Source: Enterococcus dispar ATCC 51266
GTDB lineage: Bacteria; Bacillota; Bacilli; Lactobacillales; Enterococcaceae
Length of the DNA stretch: 64,000 bases
Assembly: GCF_000406945.1 (NCBI RefSeq)
Contig: NZ_KE136354.1
Span: 1,534,707-1,598,706, forward strand
Reading direction: 5' to 3'
The notes beneath the pieces are model-generated. The model saw only the letters and a program-made list of their open reading frames with translations. It was not told the origin of the DNA and ran no database searches. Both the position numbers and the translations under genes were made by a program. Below are positions 48,139 to 57,247 of this stretch, in pieces (the first letter of the stretch is position 1; every line of letters starts with the position of its first letter).

Positions 48139-49281
48139 TTAATTAATTTTGCTAAATTTCTGATACAACTGATGAAAGACAATTAAAAATTGTTCGACTT
48201 CAGCCATAGTATTATTTTCATCTAAGCTAACCCGAATAGCCGTTGTGGCTAGAGTAGCAGGAACATTCATCGCATGCAGGGTGCTGCTTTCTACATGTTT
48301 ACGGCTAGAGCATGCACTGGTTGTAGAGACAAAGATTTGTTTTTCTTCCAAAGCATGGACCAAAACCTCTCCCCGAATATCTTTAATACCAAAACATAAA
48401 ATATGGGGGGCATAATTTTTATCGCCACTAAAAATAGTTACTTTTTCATATTTTGCTAAAGCTTCATACAAATATTGGCGTAATGTCGCCACATGCTCTG
48501 GTCGCTCCGCTTTTTTTTCCAGTGTTAAGCGTAACGCTTTAGCGGTGGCAACGATACCCGGTACATTTTCGGTGCCACTGCGCTGATTGTTCTCTTGGCC
48601 GCCACCAGTTAGTAATGGCGCGATTCGTCGGCCTTTGCGCCAAAAAATAAAACCCACTCCCCGAGGGCCATGAAATTTATGAGCTGAAAAAGTAGCAAAG
48701 TCCACCCGTGGCGTAAGCCATTTTTCTTGTGCTACTTTTCCAACAGCTTGGACAGCATCCACGTGAAAATGAATTTTGGGATAATCAGCTAATACAGCAC
48801 TAATCGCTTCAATTGGCTGAACTGCACCTACTTCATTATTCACCGCCATCACAGAAACCAAAATGGTGTCTTTGCGAATTAATTCTTTTAGTTTAGCAAC
48901 ATCAACTAAACCATCTTTACCTACTGGTGCCACACTGACATCAAAGCCATTTTCCGCTAACTGAGCGGCGGTTTCACTCACTGCTGGATGTTCTACACTG
49001 GAAATAATAATATGACGCCCAAATTCCTTTTTATCAATAGCGGTGCCTTTTAAAACCCAATTGTCGCCTTCAGTGCCGCCAGAAGTAAAATAAATTTCAC
49101 TTGTATCTACCGTTAGTAAATCCGCAATTTGCTTACGAGCTTGTTGCAATAAGCGATTAGCTTGGTTGCCTAAATCGTGTAAACTGGAGGGATTACCGAT
49201 AACACGTTGACTCGTCTTCATATATGCATCCAATGCAAGGGGCGCAATCGCCGTAGTTGCACTGTTATCAAAATAAATCAT
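48139..49281 (-). CDS. iscS: Cysteine desulfurase, NifS/IscS family
   Basis: PLP enzyme of 380 residues releasing sulfur from cysteine. The Schiff-base lysine is Lys202 (FSAHKFHG) and the active-site cysteine Cys324 ([11 protein letters not shown]). Length and short loop fit the dedicated NifZ/IscS-like enzymes that pair with ThiI in Bacilli. The ATG at 49281 has AAGGGGAG upstream. Its likely role is sulfur supply for 4-thiouridine in tRNA rather than general iron-sulfur assembly (inference from the neighbour). Confidence 0.94.
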   Translation of the reverse strand: MIYFDNSATTAIAPLALDAYMKTSQRVIGNPSSLHDLGNQANRLLQQARKQIADLLTVDTSEIYFTSGGTEGDNWVLKGTAIDKKEFGRHIIISSVEHPAVSETAAQLAENGFDVSVAPVGKDGLVDVAKLKELIRKDTILVSVMAVNNEVGAVQPIEAISAVLADYPKIHFHVDAVQAVGKVAQEKWLTPRVDFATFSAHKFHGPRGVGFIFWRKGRRIAPLLTGGGQENNQRSGTENVPGIVATAKALRLTLEKKAERPEHVATLRQYLYEALAKYEKVTIFSGDKNYAPHILCFGIKDIRGEVLVHALEEKQIFVSTTSACSSRKHVESSTLHAMNVPATLATTAIRVSLDENNTMAEVEQFLIVFHQLYQKFSKIN

Positions 49282-49385
49282 GAAAAAACTCCCCTTCTCA
49301 AATTCTTTCCTATTATAAACGGACAGCGGCTTTGTTTCAAGGTAACGTACTTTATGTTTTTATAAAGGTGAATTTTTTGACCAAC

Positions 49386-49416
49386 AAAAAAAGCGAGCCC
49401 ACCTGGACTCGCTTTT
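49386..49416 (-). terminator. ezrA terminator
   Basis: Stem AAAGCGAG with its near-complement CTCGCTTT around a loop, followed by seven T on the minus strand, just after the ezrA stop. Confidence 0.75.
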
Positions 49417-49418
49417 AC

Positions 49419-51143
49419 TTAGACTAAATCACGATTCTTAAAGTAGAAGTTTTCAATTCGCTTGAATGCCCCTGGTTCAACACGTTCTAAGGCGGCACCA
49501 ATTTCATCTAACGCATCTTGGTAACGATATTCCTTATTAAACAGTTCTAACGCACCTTCAATTGCTGCTTTAATTTCAGCATGAGAATGACGGTAACGGT
49601 TCGCATATTGCATCATTTGTTCCGTTAAGGCTGCTGCGTCGACTAAGTCATGCGTTCGTGTGTCTAACTCTTTAATGTCAGACTCACAGTTTTTCATGAT
49701 CTTATTTACATCTTCCATGTTCACGCGAATTTTATTTAAGGCTTTGCCTAAATCTTCCACGCGGTCTGTTGCCATGAAGAAAAATTCTAAATAATCATTT
49801 GGTAAACCTGGTAAGCGTTGTTTTTCAACGAAGCGTTTTAAGTTACGTAATTGAAATTCAAATTGTTCCACTTTTTCTTGGGCAACTTTTTCACCCTTAC
49901 GTAATTCTCTTAACTCATTATCAATTTCAACTTGTTGATTTTCCAAATCATCTAAAATTTTATAAGCATCTTTGTAAAAAGCTTGAATTTCAGAGAATGG
50001 AATTTCATGAGCTTCCATTTTTGGTTCTAAATCTTTGTTACGTTTTGTCAGTTCGTCAATTTCACTTTGGAAACCTCGAACCCGACCTAATTCATTGTGA
50101 TTCAAAGTATAGCTTTGCGCTGTATGGTCAATTTCAATCATTAATTGATGATTGTTGCGATGAGCATGGGTGATATAATCGGCAATCACTGGTTTGTTTT
50201 TAACGACATAACGACGTGCATTAATTTCACGTTCCATCACAGTATAAAGTGAATCAATACCGCTTGCAGTGTCACGATTTGCAACTTCAACCGTATCTAC
50301 TTCTGTTTTTTCTAAGTCGCCCATTGAAGTTTCTACGCGTTTTTTCACACGATCAATTTCTGCTTGGAAATTTTCTTCTGGAAAAACGTAATGATCTTCT
50401 AAAAGTTTTTTGTAGCCATCTTGAATTTCTTTTAACTGATCTGGGAAAGTCTTGTTTAATTCTTCGTAAGCTGCTGGAATTCGTTTCATGCGATCTTCTA
50501 ATTCATAAGTATGTTGTTCCGCATTTTCTAAGACTTCACGGGCTTCCACTGGATCACCAGATGTATTTAATGTAACAAACTGAGTAAATTCGATTTCGAT
50601 ATTTTTGATTTGCTTTTGCAATTCTGAATAAGCTGGACCAAATTCTTCTCCTTGCTCTCGCAAGTTTTTCTTCAAGTCTTCGTAAATATCCAACGCTTTT
50701 TGTACTTCTAATGAATTACGTTCTTCACTTTCACGTAGCTCTTTTAGGCCAGCGCGAATTTGTTCCACTTCTTTTTCCATCGTATCCATGGTTTGTTCTG
50801 CATCTGCAATTGCATTTTTAGCTTTAAAAAAGCGGAATGTTTCATTTAAGCTTTCCACTTCAAAAATCTGACTTTCAAGTTCAGCAAAAGAAGAAGTAGA
50901 GATATCATTCCATTTTTGATTCCATTCCCGGAAAGTATTTTGGCTTTGACCAACCAAATGCATTTTTTTAACATCGTCAACTTCTTCTAAGACCGGTAGA
51001 TCAAAAAGCTGCTCCCTACGATCTTCTAGTGCTTGTAAGCGTTCCTGATTTTTCTTTCTCATGAAATAACTGATCAGATACAAGATCGCTGCCACAACAA
51101 TAATGGCGATGACTATTCCAATGACTACATTACTACTTCCCAT
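49419..51143 (-). CDS. ezrA: Septation ring formation regulator EzrA
   Basis: Protein of 574 residues with one N-terminal membrane helix (about residues 5-25, VVIGIVIAIIVVAAILYLI) and a long cytoplasmic part made of spectrin-like coiled-coil repeats. EzrA modulates FtsZ assembly and links it to cell-wall synthesis in low-GC Gram-positive bacteria. The ATG at 51143 follows GGAGG; a start 48 bp earlier is unsupported. It is monocistronic, upstream of iscS-thiI, the usual Lactobacillales order. Confidence 0.96.
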   Translation of the reverse strand: MGSSNVVIGIVIAIIVVAAILYLISYFMRKKNQERLQALEDRREQLFDLPVLEEVDDVKKMHLVGQSQNTFREWNQKWNDISTSSFAELESQIFEVESLNETFRFFKAKNAIADAEQTMDTMEKEVEQIRAGLKELRESEERNSLEVQKALDIYEDLKKNLREQGEEFGPAYSELQKQIKNIEIEFTQFVTLNTSGDPVEAREVLENAEQHTYELEDRMKRIPAAYEELNKTFPDQLKEIQDGYKKLLEDHYVFPEENFQAEIDRVKKRVETSMGDLEKTEVDTVEVANRDTASGIDSLYTVMEREINARRYVVKNKPVIADYITHAHRNNHQLMIEIDHTAQSYTLNHNELGRVRGFQSEIDELTKRNKDLEPKMEAHEIPFSEIQAFYKDAYKILDDLENQQVEIDNELRELRKGEKVAQEKVEQFEFQLRNLKRFVEKQRLPGLPNDYLEFFFMATDRVEDLGKALNKIRVNMEDVNKIMKNCESDIKELDTRTHDLVDAAALTEQMMQYANRYRHSHAEIKAAIEGALELFNKEYRYQDALDEIGAALERVEPGAFKRIENFYFKNRDLV

Positions 51144-51232
51144 TGATGGTTCCTCCACTTTCAAAATAAATATCAGTATCATATGCTGCATGGCAGCTTT
51201 TTTTCTTATCTAAAATACTATGTTTTTCTACT

Positions 51233-51261
51233 ATAGTATTGAAAAATGACAGTTCAGTCCA
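51233..51261 (-). promoter_or_regulatory. ezrA promoter
   Basis: -35 TGGACT (51256-51261), 17-bp spacer, -10 TACTAT (51233-51238) on the minus strand. Confidence 0.5.
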
Positions 51262-51476
51262 GAAGACATCTACGCTAGATTATAACACAAAGAAAAAAGA
51301 CTGGCACTAAAGAATAGCAAAATCTTTACAATTTTTTTCAGAAGCCGATTTTCACAAGCGCCGGTTAAAAAAACTCTTTATAAACTCTTAAAAACCTTTT
51401 TAACTACCAAAGTTTGTGATTCCTTTATCAATAACCCTTGCTTTTTTTTATAGATTTTTGTACCCTTATAAGAAAT

Positions 51477-51566
51477 AATCGCAGCGTATACCAGTAAAAT
51501 CGATTTTGATTGGTTAGTAAAATCGAATTTTTCCGCTGCTAAAAAAGATCTGTAAAACCTTAGCGG
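51477..51566 (+). promoter_or_regulatory. Structured 5' leader of the aspartokinase gene
   Basis: GCAGCG (about 51481) pairs with CGCTGC (about 51533), enclosing two small hairpins built on a direct repeat AGTAAAATCGA followed by TTTT. This gives a three-way-junction-like fold. CCGCT of the closing stem can instead pair with AGCGG at 51562-51566. I see none of the conserved lysine-riboswitch core. Between 51262 and 51476 the sequence is AT-rich with no gene; a possible -35 TTGCTT lies near 51450. Confidence 0.45.
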
Positions 51567-51614
51567 CTAATGGTTCCTCTCGCTATGAAAACTGCAAAAA
51601 AAGGAGATACTATT

Positions 51615-52964
51615 ATGAAAGTAGTGAAATTTGGCGGAAGCTCACTGGCCTCTGCTCAGCAAGTTCAAAAAGTCATCGCAATTATTGCAGATGACCCAAC
51701 CAGAAAATTCGTGGTAGTATCTGCACCTGGCAAACGAGACAAAGAAGATACAAAAGTAACAGATCACCTCATTGCACTTTATGATGCCAAAATAAAAGGC
51801 AAAGAGGTACAGGATTTGATCTCTACGATTGCAAAACGCTATGCTGCCATTGCAAAATCATTTCATGTCGATGAAAAAATTATGGTGGATATTACTAATC
51901 ATTTAGAAAAATTAGCTGATCTTCCTGTAGAAGGAAACGAATTTTTGAAAGATGAAATTGTCGCCAGTGGGGAAGATAATAACGCCAAGTTAATTGCAGG
52001 CATCTTACAAGCACAAGGAATAAACGCACGCTATGTAAATCCTAAAGATTTTGGCATCATCGTCTCCAGTGAACCAGGAAACGCCCGCATCTTATTTAAA
52101 GCTTACCAAAAAATGAAAAAATGGGCAGATACTCAAGATGTTTTAATCATCCCCGGTTTCTTTGGTTATACCGAAGGCGGCCAAGTGTGTACTTTCTCCC
52201 GTGGCGGCTCAGATATTACCGGTTCCATTGTAGCAGCCGGTGTAAAAGCTGAATTATATGAAAACTTTACTGATGTTGATGGCATTTACGCGGCCCATCC
52301 TGGCTATATTCACAAACCGGAAATTATTAAAGAATTAACATATCGGGAAATGCGGGAATTAGCTTACGCTGGTTTTACTGTTTTTCATGATGAAGCTCTG
52401 ATGCCGTCTTATCGGGCAAAAATTCCCGTGGTGATTAAAAATACGAATAATCCCCACTGTCAAGGTACAAAAATTACCACAACACGGGATGCAACCGATA
52501 ATCCTGTCGTAGGTATTGCCAGTGATGAGGGCTTTACGATGATTTATATTAATAAATATCTTATGAATAGAGAGATTGGTTTTACGCGTCGTGTTTTGAG
52601 TATTTTAGAAGATTTTGGTTTGAGCTATGAACATATGCCATCTGGAATTGATGATATTTCAATCATTTTGCGAGCCAATCAATTGGATAAAACACTAGAA
52701 GAAGAACTTTTACGTACCTTGGCTTATGAGATTGACCCTGATGAATTACGCATCACCCATGATCTTTCCATGATTATGGTAGTAGGTGAAGGTATGCGGC
52801 AACGCGTGGGTTGTACAGCGGATAGTACCGCTGCTTTAGCCCGCAAAAAAATCAACTTGGAAATGATTAACCAAGGCTCTTCTGAAGTTAGTATCATGTT
52901 TGGCATTCATAAAGAACAAGAAAAACTCGCCATTCGTACATTGTATTATACTTTCTTTGATTAA
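51615..52964 (+). CDS. Aspartate kinase
   Basis: Protein of 449 residues phosphorylating aspartate, the first step toward lysine, threonine, methionine and diaminopimelate. The kinase domain begins VVKFGGSSLAS and includes FSRGGSDITG. Two C-terminal ACT domains (about residues 310-449) provide feedback control; the order fits class III monofunctional enzymes such as LysC/YclM. The ATG at 51615 follows AAAGGAG. The gene stands alone behind a structured leader, and no other pathway gene is nearby. Which end product inhibits it is not clear. Confidence 0.94.
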   Translation: MKVVKFGGSSLASAQQVQKVIAIIADDPTRKFVVVSAPGKRDKEDTKVTDHLIALYDAKIKGKEVQDLISTIAKRYAAIAKSFHVDEKIMVDITNHLEKLADLPVEGNEFLKDEIVASGEDNNAKLIAGILQAQGINARYVNPKDFGIIVSSEPGNARILFKAYQKMKKWADTQDVLIIPGFFGYTEGGQVCTFSRGGSDITGSIVAAGVKAELYENFTDVDGIYAAHPGYIHKPEIIKELTYREMRELAYAGFTVFHDEALMPSYRAKIPVVIKNTNNPHCQGTKITTTRDATDNPVVGIASDEGFTMIYINKYLMNREIGFTRRVLSILEDFGLSYEHMPSGIDDISIILRANQLDKTLEEELLRTLAYEIDPDELRITHDLSMIMVVGEGMRQRVGCTADSTAALARKKINLEMINQGSSEVSIMFGIHKEQEKLAIRTLYYTFFD

Positions 52965-52974
52965 ACCTAACCCA

Positions 52975-53024
52975 AAAAAAGGTAGCCCACTTGAATTAAC
53001 TTTCAAGCTGGGCTATCTTTTTTT
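52975..53024. terminator. Bidirectional terminator between aspartokinase and the PRA-PH-like gene
   Basis: A long interrupted stem: AAAAAAGGTAGCCCA pairs with TGGGCTATCTTTTTT around inner CTTGAA/TTCAAG, with T tracts on both strands. Confidence 0.8.
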
Positions 53025-53517
53025 GTCGTTTCAATTCTGCTGCAATTTTTGCCTCTGGTGCATACTTTTCTTGCCAACTCGCTGGTTTTAATACTTTATT
53101 GGTTACCGGATCATAATGTGGTTGTCCATCTGGAAAAAGTTTATTCATATTGGCATCATGCACAATTGTCATAATCGGTTCTGGATCAATTCCCATTAAA
53201 GCAAATGAACCATAGGTTAAATAAAGTAAGTCCACTAAGGCATCCACTTGTCCTACTAAAGGATCCGCGGCTATTTGATCACGTCGTTTGCTTAAAACTT
53301 TTTGAACAGCAACATCCATTTCTTCATGCAATTTTTTAATCGCTTCGAAAAATTCTGCTTCTTCATTGGCACTCTCATATAAAAATTCGACTAACTCTTC
53401 CATTTTAAAGGCCGCCCGAAATGTTGCCTCTTTGGCAGAAAAAGCGGTCGGTTTTTTCGGAATGCGTGCATCAAAAATTTGATGAAATTCTTTAGCCATC
53501 TCATAGGGTTTTGCCAT
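52996..53517 (-). CDS. All-alpha NTP pyrophosphohydrolase-like protein (PRA-PH/MazG fold)
   Basis: Protein of 173 residues, largely helical. Acidic metal-binding motifs KMEELVEF (about residues 38-45), LHEEMD and VDALVDLLYL (about 90-100) have the spacing of MazG-like and phosphoribosyl-ATP-pyrophosphohydrolase-like enzymes, which hydrolyse non-canonical nucleotides or dUTP. The C-terminal extension contains a conserved-looking NKLFPDGQPHYDPVTNKV segment. No his genes are near, so a histidine role is unlikely. It lies 41 bp downstream of a HAD phosphatase and may share its transcript. Confidence 0.8.
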   Translation of the reverse strand: MAKPYEMAKEFHQIFDARIPKKPTAFSAKEATFRAAFKMEELVEFLYESANEEAEFFEAIKKLHEEMDVAVQKVLSKRRDQIAADPLVGQVDALVDLLYLTYGSFALMGIDPEPIMTIVHDANMNKLFPDGQPHYDPVTNKVLKPASWQEKYAPEAKIAAELKRQKKIAQLES

Positions 53518-53558
53518 CTACTTTAACTCCTCTAACCTGCTACTATTTTTTTATTTAA

Positions 53559-54395
53559 TCAAATAATATGATAATAGCGTAATGCTTGTGCGATACCATT
53601 GTGGTTATTGCTATCAGTGACATAACTAGCCGCTTCTTTTGTGATTCGTTTGGCATTACCCATCGCCACGCCAATGCCCACTCCTTTCAGCATGGAGATA
53701 TCATTGTAATGATCCCCAAAAGCCATCGCTTCAGATGGTGCAATCCCCTTGTGTTGCAAAAAGACTTCGATGCCTTTTAACTTGGATCCACCTTTGGGAA
53801 CGATATCGACTGAAAAAGAATTGGAGCGATGAAAACCACAATCGGGCAACTCTTTTTTCAACAGGTCTGTTTCGGATTCAGGGCTTAACATCATACATTG
53901 GTAAATAGGTTGATTCAAAATGCTCATTTTTTCGTAATGATCATCTTTTTTATAAAAACTGACAAGCTGCATCACATTTTGCATCGTTTTAACCGGAAAT
54001 CGACGCGGAATAAACCGTGCTAACCGCTGGACAACAGCAGACTGCCCCAAACGCATCAAGCGACTGCCTGCTACTTGGTTACGGGTGCCAAAATTAATCG
54101 AACGGTTATGGGCATCAGCAAACTGCGTTACCTGCTCTAAAACTGCAGGCTTGAAAGATTGCGCAAAGATAGTCTGCTTTGGCGTGTAAACTAACTGTCC
54201 ATTATAAGTCACAAACATATCCAATCCCACGTCTTCTAAGAGCTCTTTTACTTTGACTGGATCGCGACCAGTGGCTACTCCCACGTAAATATTTTTAGCT
54301 TGCGCTTGTTTGATTGCTGCTTTGGTACTGGGCAAAACTTTTCCATTATCGGCTAAAAGTGTACCATCTATATCAAAAAAAATTGCTTTAATCAT
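53559..54395 (-). CDS. HAD-superfamily Cof-type phosphatase
   Basis: Protein of 278 residues of HAD subfamily IIB. Motif I FFDIDGTLL at the N-terminus, motif II VATGRDP, a lysine in KGGSKLKGIE and motif IV GDHYNDISMLK are all present around a large C2 cap. Such enzymes dephosphorylate sugar phosphates, FMN or PLP. ATG at 54395 follows GGAAAAG, a weak site. Substrate not predictable. Confidence 0.92.
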   Translation of the reverse strand: MIKAIFFDIDGTLLADNGKVLPSTKAAIKQAQAKNIYVGVATGRDPVKVKELLEDVGLDMFVTYNGQLVYTPKQTIFAQSFKPAVLEQVTQFADAHNRSINFGTRNQVAGSRLMRLGQSAVVQRLARFIPRRFPVKTMQNVMQLVSFYKKDDHYEKMSILNQPIYQCMMLSPESETDLLKKELPDCGFHRSNSFSVDIVPKGGSKLKGIEVFLQHKGIAPSEAMAFGDHYNDISMLKGVGIGVAMGNAKRITKEAASYVTDSNNHNGIAQALRYYHII

Positions 54396-54562
54396 ATTCT
54401 TTTCCTTTTCATTTTGCTACGTTTTAGTTTACCACAAAGCCTAGACAAAACACTATTTTCTAAAATGAAAATATTTTTTCTCTCTAGTTTATCGCCTCGC
54501 AATCCGCTACAATAAACACTATAAATCTTATTCCTATTTCAAAATATGAAAGGAAATGAAGT

Positions 54563-55531
54563 ATGAAAAAATTACTTGTCTTGCACACAGGCGGAACGAT
54601 TGCCATGAAAGAAGATCATTTAACCGGTGGTGTGAGTCCTGATGTCGCTAATCCTTTAATGGATGCCAATTTAGAAATTCCCGCTGAGATTGAATTAGTG
54701 GTGGAAGATATTTTCAATTTACCTAGCCCACACGTCACACCTGTTGAAATGCTGCAGCTAAAAGAACGCATTCAAGATGCGAAACTTAGTGGCTGTGACG
54801 GCGTTGTCATTACCCATGGGACTGATACATTAGAAGAAACAGCTTTTTTCCTTGACACTACGATTGGGAGCTTGTTGCCGATTGTTCTTACCGGTGCGAT
54901 GCGTTCTAGTAACGAGCTTGGCAGCGACGGGCTTTACAATTTTATTACTGCCATTCGGGTAGCCGCTTGTGATGAGGCCAAAGGAAAAGGAGTTTTGGTG
55001 GTAATGAATGATGAAATTCATTCAGCGCGTTACGTGACCAAAACGCATACGACCAATGTAGCAACTTTTCGCACACCGACATTAGGGCCGGTTGGTCTTG
55101 TTACCAAAAGCCGTATTATTTTTATGCAGGAAGTTTTGCCCACGGTGCACATTGATGTCGATAGGGTTGATGGTATGATTCCAATCGTAAAAGCATACGC
55201 GGGGATGCATGGCGATTTATTTGAAGCGTTAGCCCAAAGTAAGATTGACGGCCTAGTCATTGAAGCATTAGGGGCAGGTAATTTACCACCTGACACCATC
55301 CCGCCCTTAAAAAAATTATTAGCACAAAAAGTCCCCATCGTTTTAGTTTCCCGCTGTTTTAATGGCATTGCGGAAGCTGTTTATGATTATGAAGGCGGGG
55401 GCGCGCAATTACAAAAGATGGGAATTATTTTTGCCAATAGTATCAACTCGCAAAAAGCTCGCTTAAAGTTGCTCATTGCCAAAAATCGTCAGCTAACAGT
55501 GCCTGAGTTAAAAGCATTTATTGAAAGATAA
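54563..55531 (+). CDS. ansA: L-asparaginase, type I (cytoplasmic)
   Basis: Protein of 322 residues hydrolysing asparagine to aspartate and ammonia. The two catalytic threonine motifs are TGGTIAM (Thr12) and THGTDTLEET (about residues 82-91). There is no signal peptide, in line with a cytoplasmic type I enzyme. The ATG at 54563 follows AAAGGAAATGA. A -10-like TACAAT lies at 54508-54513 with a poor -35. It ends in a terminator shared with the convergent thioesterase gene. Confidence 0.94.
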   Translation: MKKLLVLHTGGTIAMKEDHLTGGVSPDVANPLMDANLEIPAEIELVVEDIFNLPSPHVTPVEMLQLKERIQDAKLSGCDGVVITHGTDTLEETAFFLDTTIGSLLPIVLTGAMRSSNELGSDGLYNFITAIRVAACDEAKGKGVLVVMNDEIHSARYVTKTHTTNVATFRTPTLGPVGLVTKSRIIFMQEVLPTVHIDVDRVDGMIPIVKAYAGMHGDLFEALAQSKIDGLVIEALGAGNLPPDTIPPLKKLLAQKVPIVLVSRCFNGIAEAVYDYEGGGAQLQKMGIIFANSINSQKARLKLLIAKNRQLTVPELKAFIER

Positions 55532-55580
55532 CTATTCTTTTTAATCTTAAAGGTGAACGTGGCTATTTCGCACGTCAATA

Positions 55581-55617
55581 AAAATGGCTGTGACAAAAGA
55601 CTTGTCACAGCCATTTT
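55581..55617. terminator. Bidirectional terminator between ansA and the thioesterase gene
   Basis: Perfect 16-bp stem AAAATGGCTGTGACAA with its complement, 5-nt loop, T tracts both ways. Its layout echoes the hairpin at 37061-37098. Confidence 0.85.
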
Positions 55618-55623
55618 TATTAA

Positions 55624-56358
55624 TTATTTTATGTCCCATAAAATATTTGCTTCACAGTAAAGTTGGTCGCCAATTTTAATTTCATGACGACTTTCAGTAC
55701 CACTATCTTCAATAACTTCAAAATGGCTCATCACTTCATTGCCGTACTCCACCTCTTTATCAAAGCGAATATTCACTTCACGGGGGACATGCGTCGTTAG
55801 AAAATCAAAACCTAATACATCAATCATCCAATTGAAATACATGGCATTATTGACATGCTGATTACTATCAATATCATAAAATCTTACCCGATAAGGTAAG
55901 CTTTCTCCAGCTGAAATTTTGGTGATTGCTTTAAAGCGTTTAATACGTTTGATTTTTTCACTTTCAAAAGGTGCTATGATTTCTTCTGGTACACTCGCCA
56001 TTTTGCGATTTTTCATATCCATTAGGACAAAGACCGATTCAATCCTTAACAGTTCGTGACCATCTTCATCGTGAAACCAAAAATTGCGATAGCAAAAATA
56101 CTTGTTGTACTCCATTGCTTGCGTAGTAATTTGAATTTTTTCGCCAACTTTTGGCAAACGCTCAATTTGAAAATGATAATTGGTAATGACCCAAGTTAAG
56201 CCAAAGCTATGAATAAAATCAGCACTACGATTTAACATATCGCTTTGTTCTTCAGATGTCTTAATTGCCACGCCAATCATAGCTGGAAATGTCATCGTTT
56301 GATTCACGTCACATTCATAGTATGCTACTTCATGATCGCGGGTATACTTTACTGCCAC
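55624..56358 (-). CDS. Acyl-ACP thioesterase
   Basis: Protein of 244 residues with tandem hot-dog domains, releasing fatty acids from acyl-ACP. The second domain shows the family motif DSNQHVNNAMYFNW (about residues 168-181). The gene uses a GTG start at 56358, supported by AGGAGG at a good distance; earlier in-frame codons would run into the upstream gene. It is downstream of the fructosamine-kinase-like gene by 34 bp and likely co-transcribed with it, though the two functions have no obvious link. Confidence 0.9.
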   Translation of the reverse strand: MAVKYTRDHEVAYYECDVNQTMTFPAMIGVAIKTSEEQSDMLNRSADFIHSFGLTWVITNYHFQIERLPKVGEKIQITTQAMEYNKYFCYRNFWFHDEDGHELLRIESVFVLMDMKNRKMASVPEEIIAPFESEKIKRIKRFKAITKISAGESLPYRVRFYDIDSNQHVNNAMYFNWMIDVLGFDFLTTHVPREVNIRFDKEVEYGNEVMSHFEVIEDSGTESRHEIKIGDQLYCEANILWDIK

Positions 56359-56392
56359 AAAAATTCCTCCTAAATTTGCTACCTCACTTCGG

Positions 56393-57229
56393 TTAGCTAA
56401 AACGTTGCAAAATCTCATCAACTTGCCCACCATAGCTTTCGCCAAATTGATTTAAATGAACAAGTAAATAATAGAGTTGATAAACAGGCTGACGCTGCTC
56501 CCATCCTGTTGGCAGTGGAAATAAATCGTGATAAGTTTGGAAAAATTCCTCTCGAAAACCCCCGAAAAGCTGGGCCATCGCGATATCCATCTCCCGATCG
56601 CCATAAGAAACAGCCGGATCAATCAAAACAGGCTGACCTTTTTGATCAAAGAAATAATTGCCACTCCAAAAATCGCCATGCAATAAACTAGCTGCAACTT
56701 CCCGATCTTGCCATTTGGCATAGATTTTTTCTTTTAACCGTAAGTATCGCTCTTCACGGACTGGACTCCATACATTATGCAACTTTGCTAATTCCACTTG
56801 CACATCCAAACGACAGGTTAAAAAATAATTCACCCAATTATTCGTTTGCGCATTCACCTGGGGTAAAATCCCAATATAATTATCTTCATAAAAACCAAAT
56901 AGTTCTTGAGTGTGATGATGAAGCGTACTTAAAGTAGCTGCCAGTTCTTCTTGGCTACCATCTCCTGGTTCAATCCACTCCATGACTAAATAAGAACCCT
57001 CACCCGTTTGTCCCCAATTATAAACTTGCGGAACACGGACAAAATCAGCTAATTCTTTGAGGCCATTAATCTCAGCTTGAAAAAATGTCTGGTCGATCCC
57101 CGGGTGAAACTTCAAAAAATAATTGTTTTCATCGGTTACGATACGGTAGGTTTGATTCACATCGCCACCGACAATAGGAATGGCTTTGCCTTCAAGTGCT
57201 AGTGAAGCTAAGATTTCTTTTGGTAACAT
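56393..57229 (-). CDS. Fructosamine kinase family protein
   Basis: Protein of 278 residues of the protein-kinase-like (APH) fold. Catalytic HGDFWSGN (about residues 190-197) and metal-binding LIDPAVSYGDREMD are both intact. Family members phosphorylate ketosamines such as fructoselysine or ribuloselysine on glycated proteins, leading to deglycation. The ATG at 57229 follows GGAGGG at 7 nt; an ATG two codons earlier is too close to that site. It lies between a tyrosine phosphatase and a thioesterase in a short operon-like series. Confidence 0.9.
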   Translation of the reverse strand: MLPKEILASLALEGKAIPIVGGDVNQTYRIVTDENNYFLKFHPGIDQTFFQAEINGLKELADFVRVPQVYNWGQTGEGSYLVMEWIEPGDGSQEELAATLSTLHHHTQELFGFYEDNYIGILPQVNAQTNNWVNYFLTCRLDVQVELAKLHNVWSPVREERYLRLKEKIYAKWQDREVAASLLHGDFWSGNYFFDQKGQPVLIDPAVSYGDREMDIAMAQLFGGFREEFFQTYHDLFPLPTGWEQRQPVYQLYYLLVHLNQFGESYGGQVDEILQRFS

Positions 57230-57247
57230 CTTCATCCCTCCTTGCTT

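Noticed and set aside
51310..51614. Lysine riboswitch before aspartokinase
   Set aside because: The conserved five-helix core sequences of the L-box are not visible; the fold differs.
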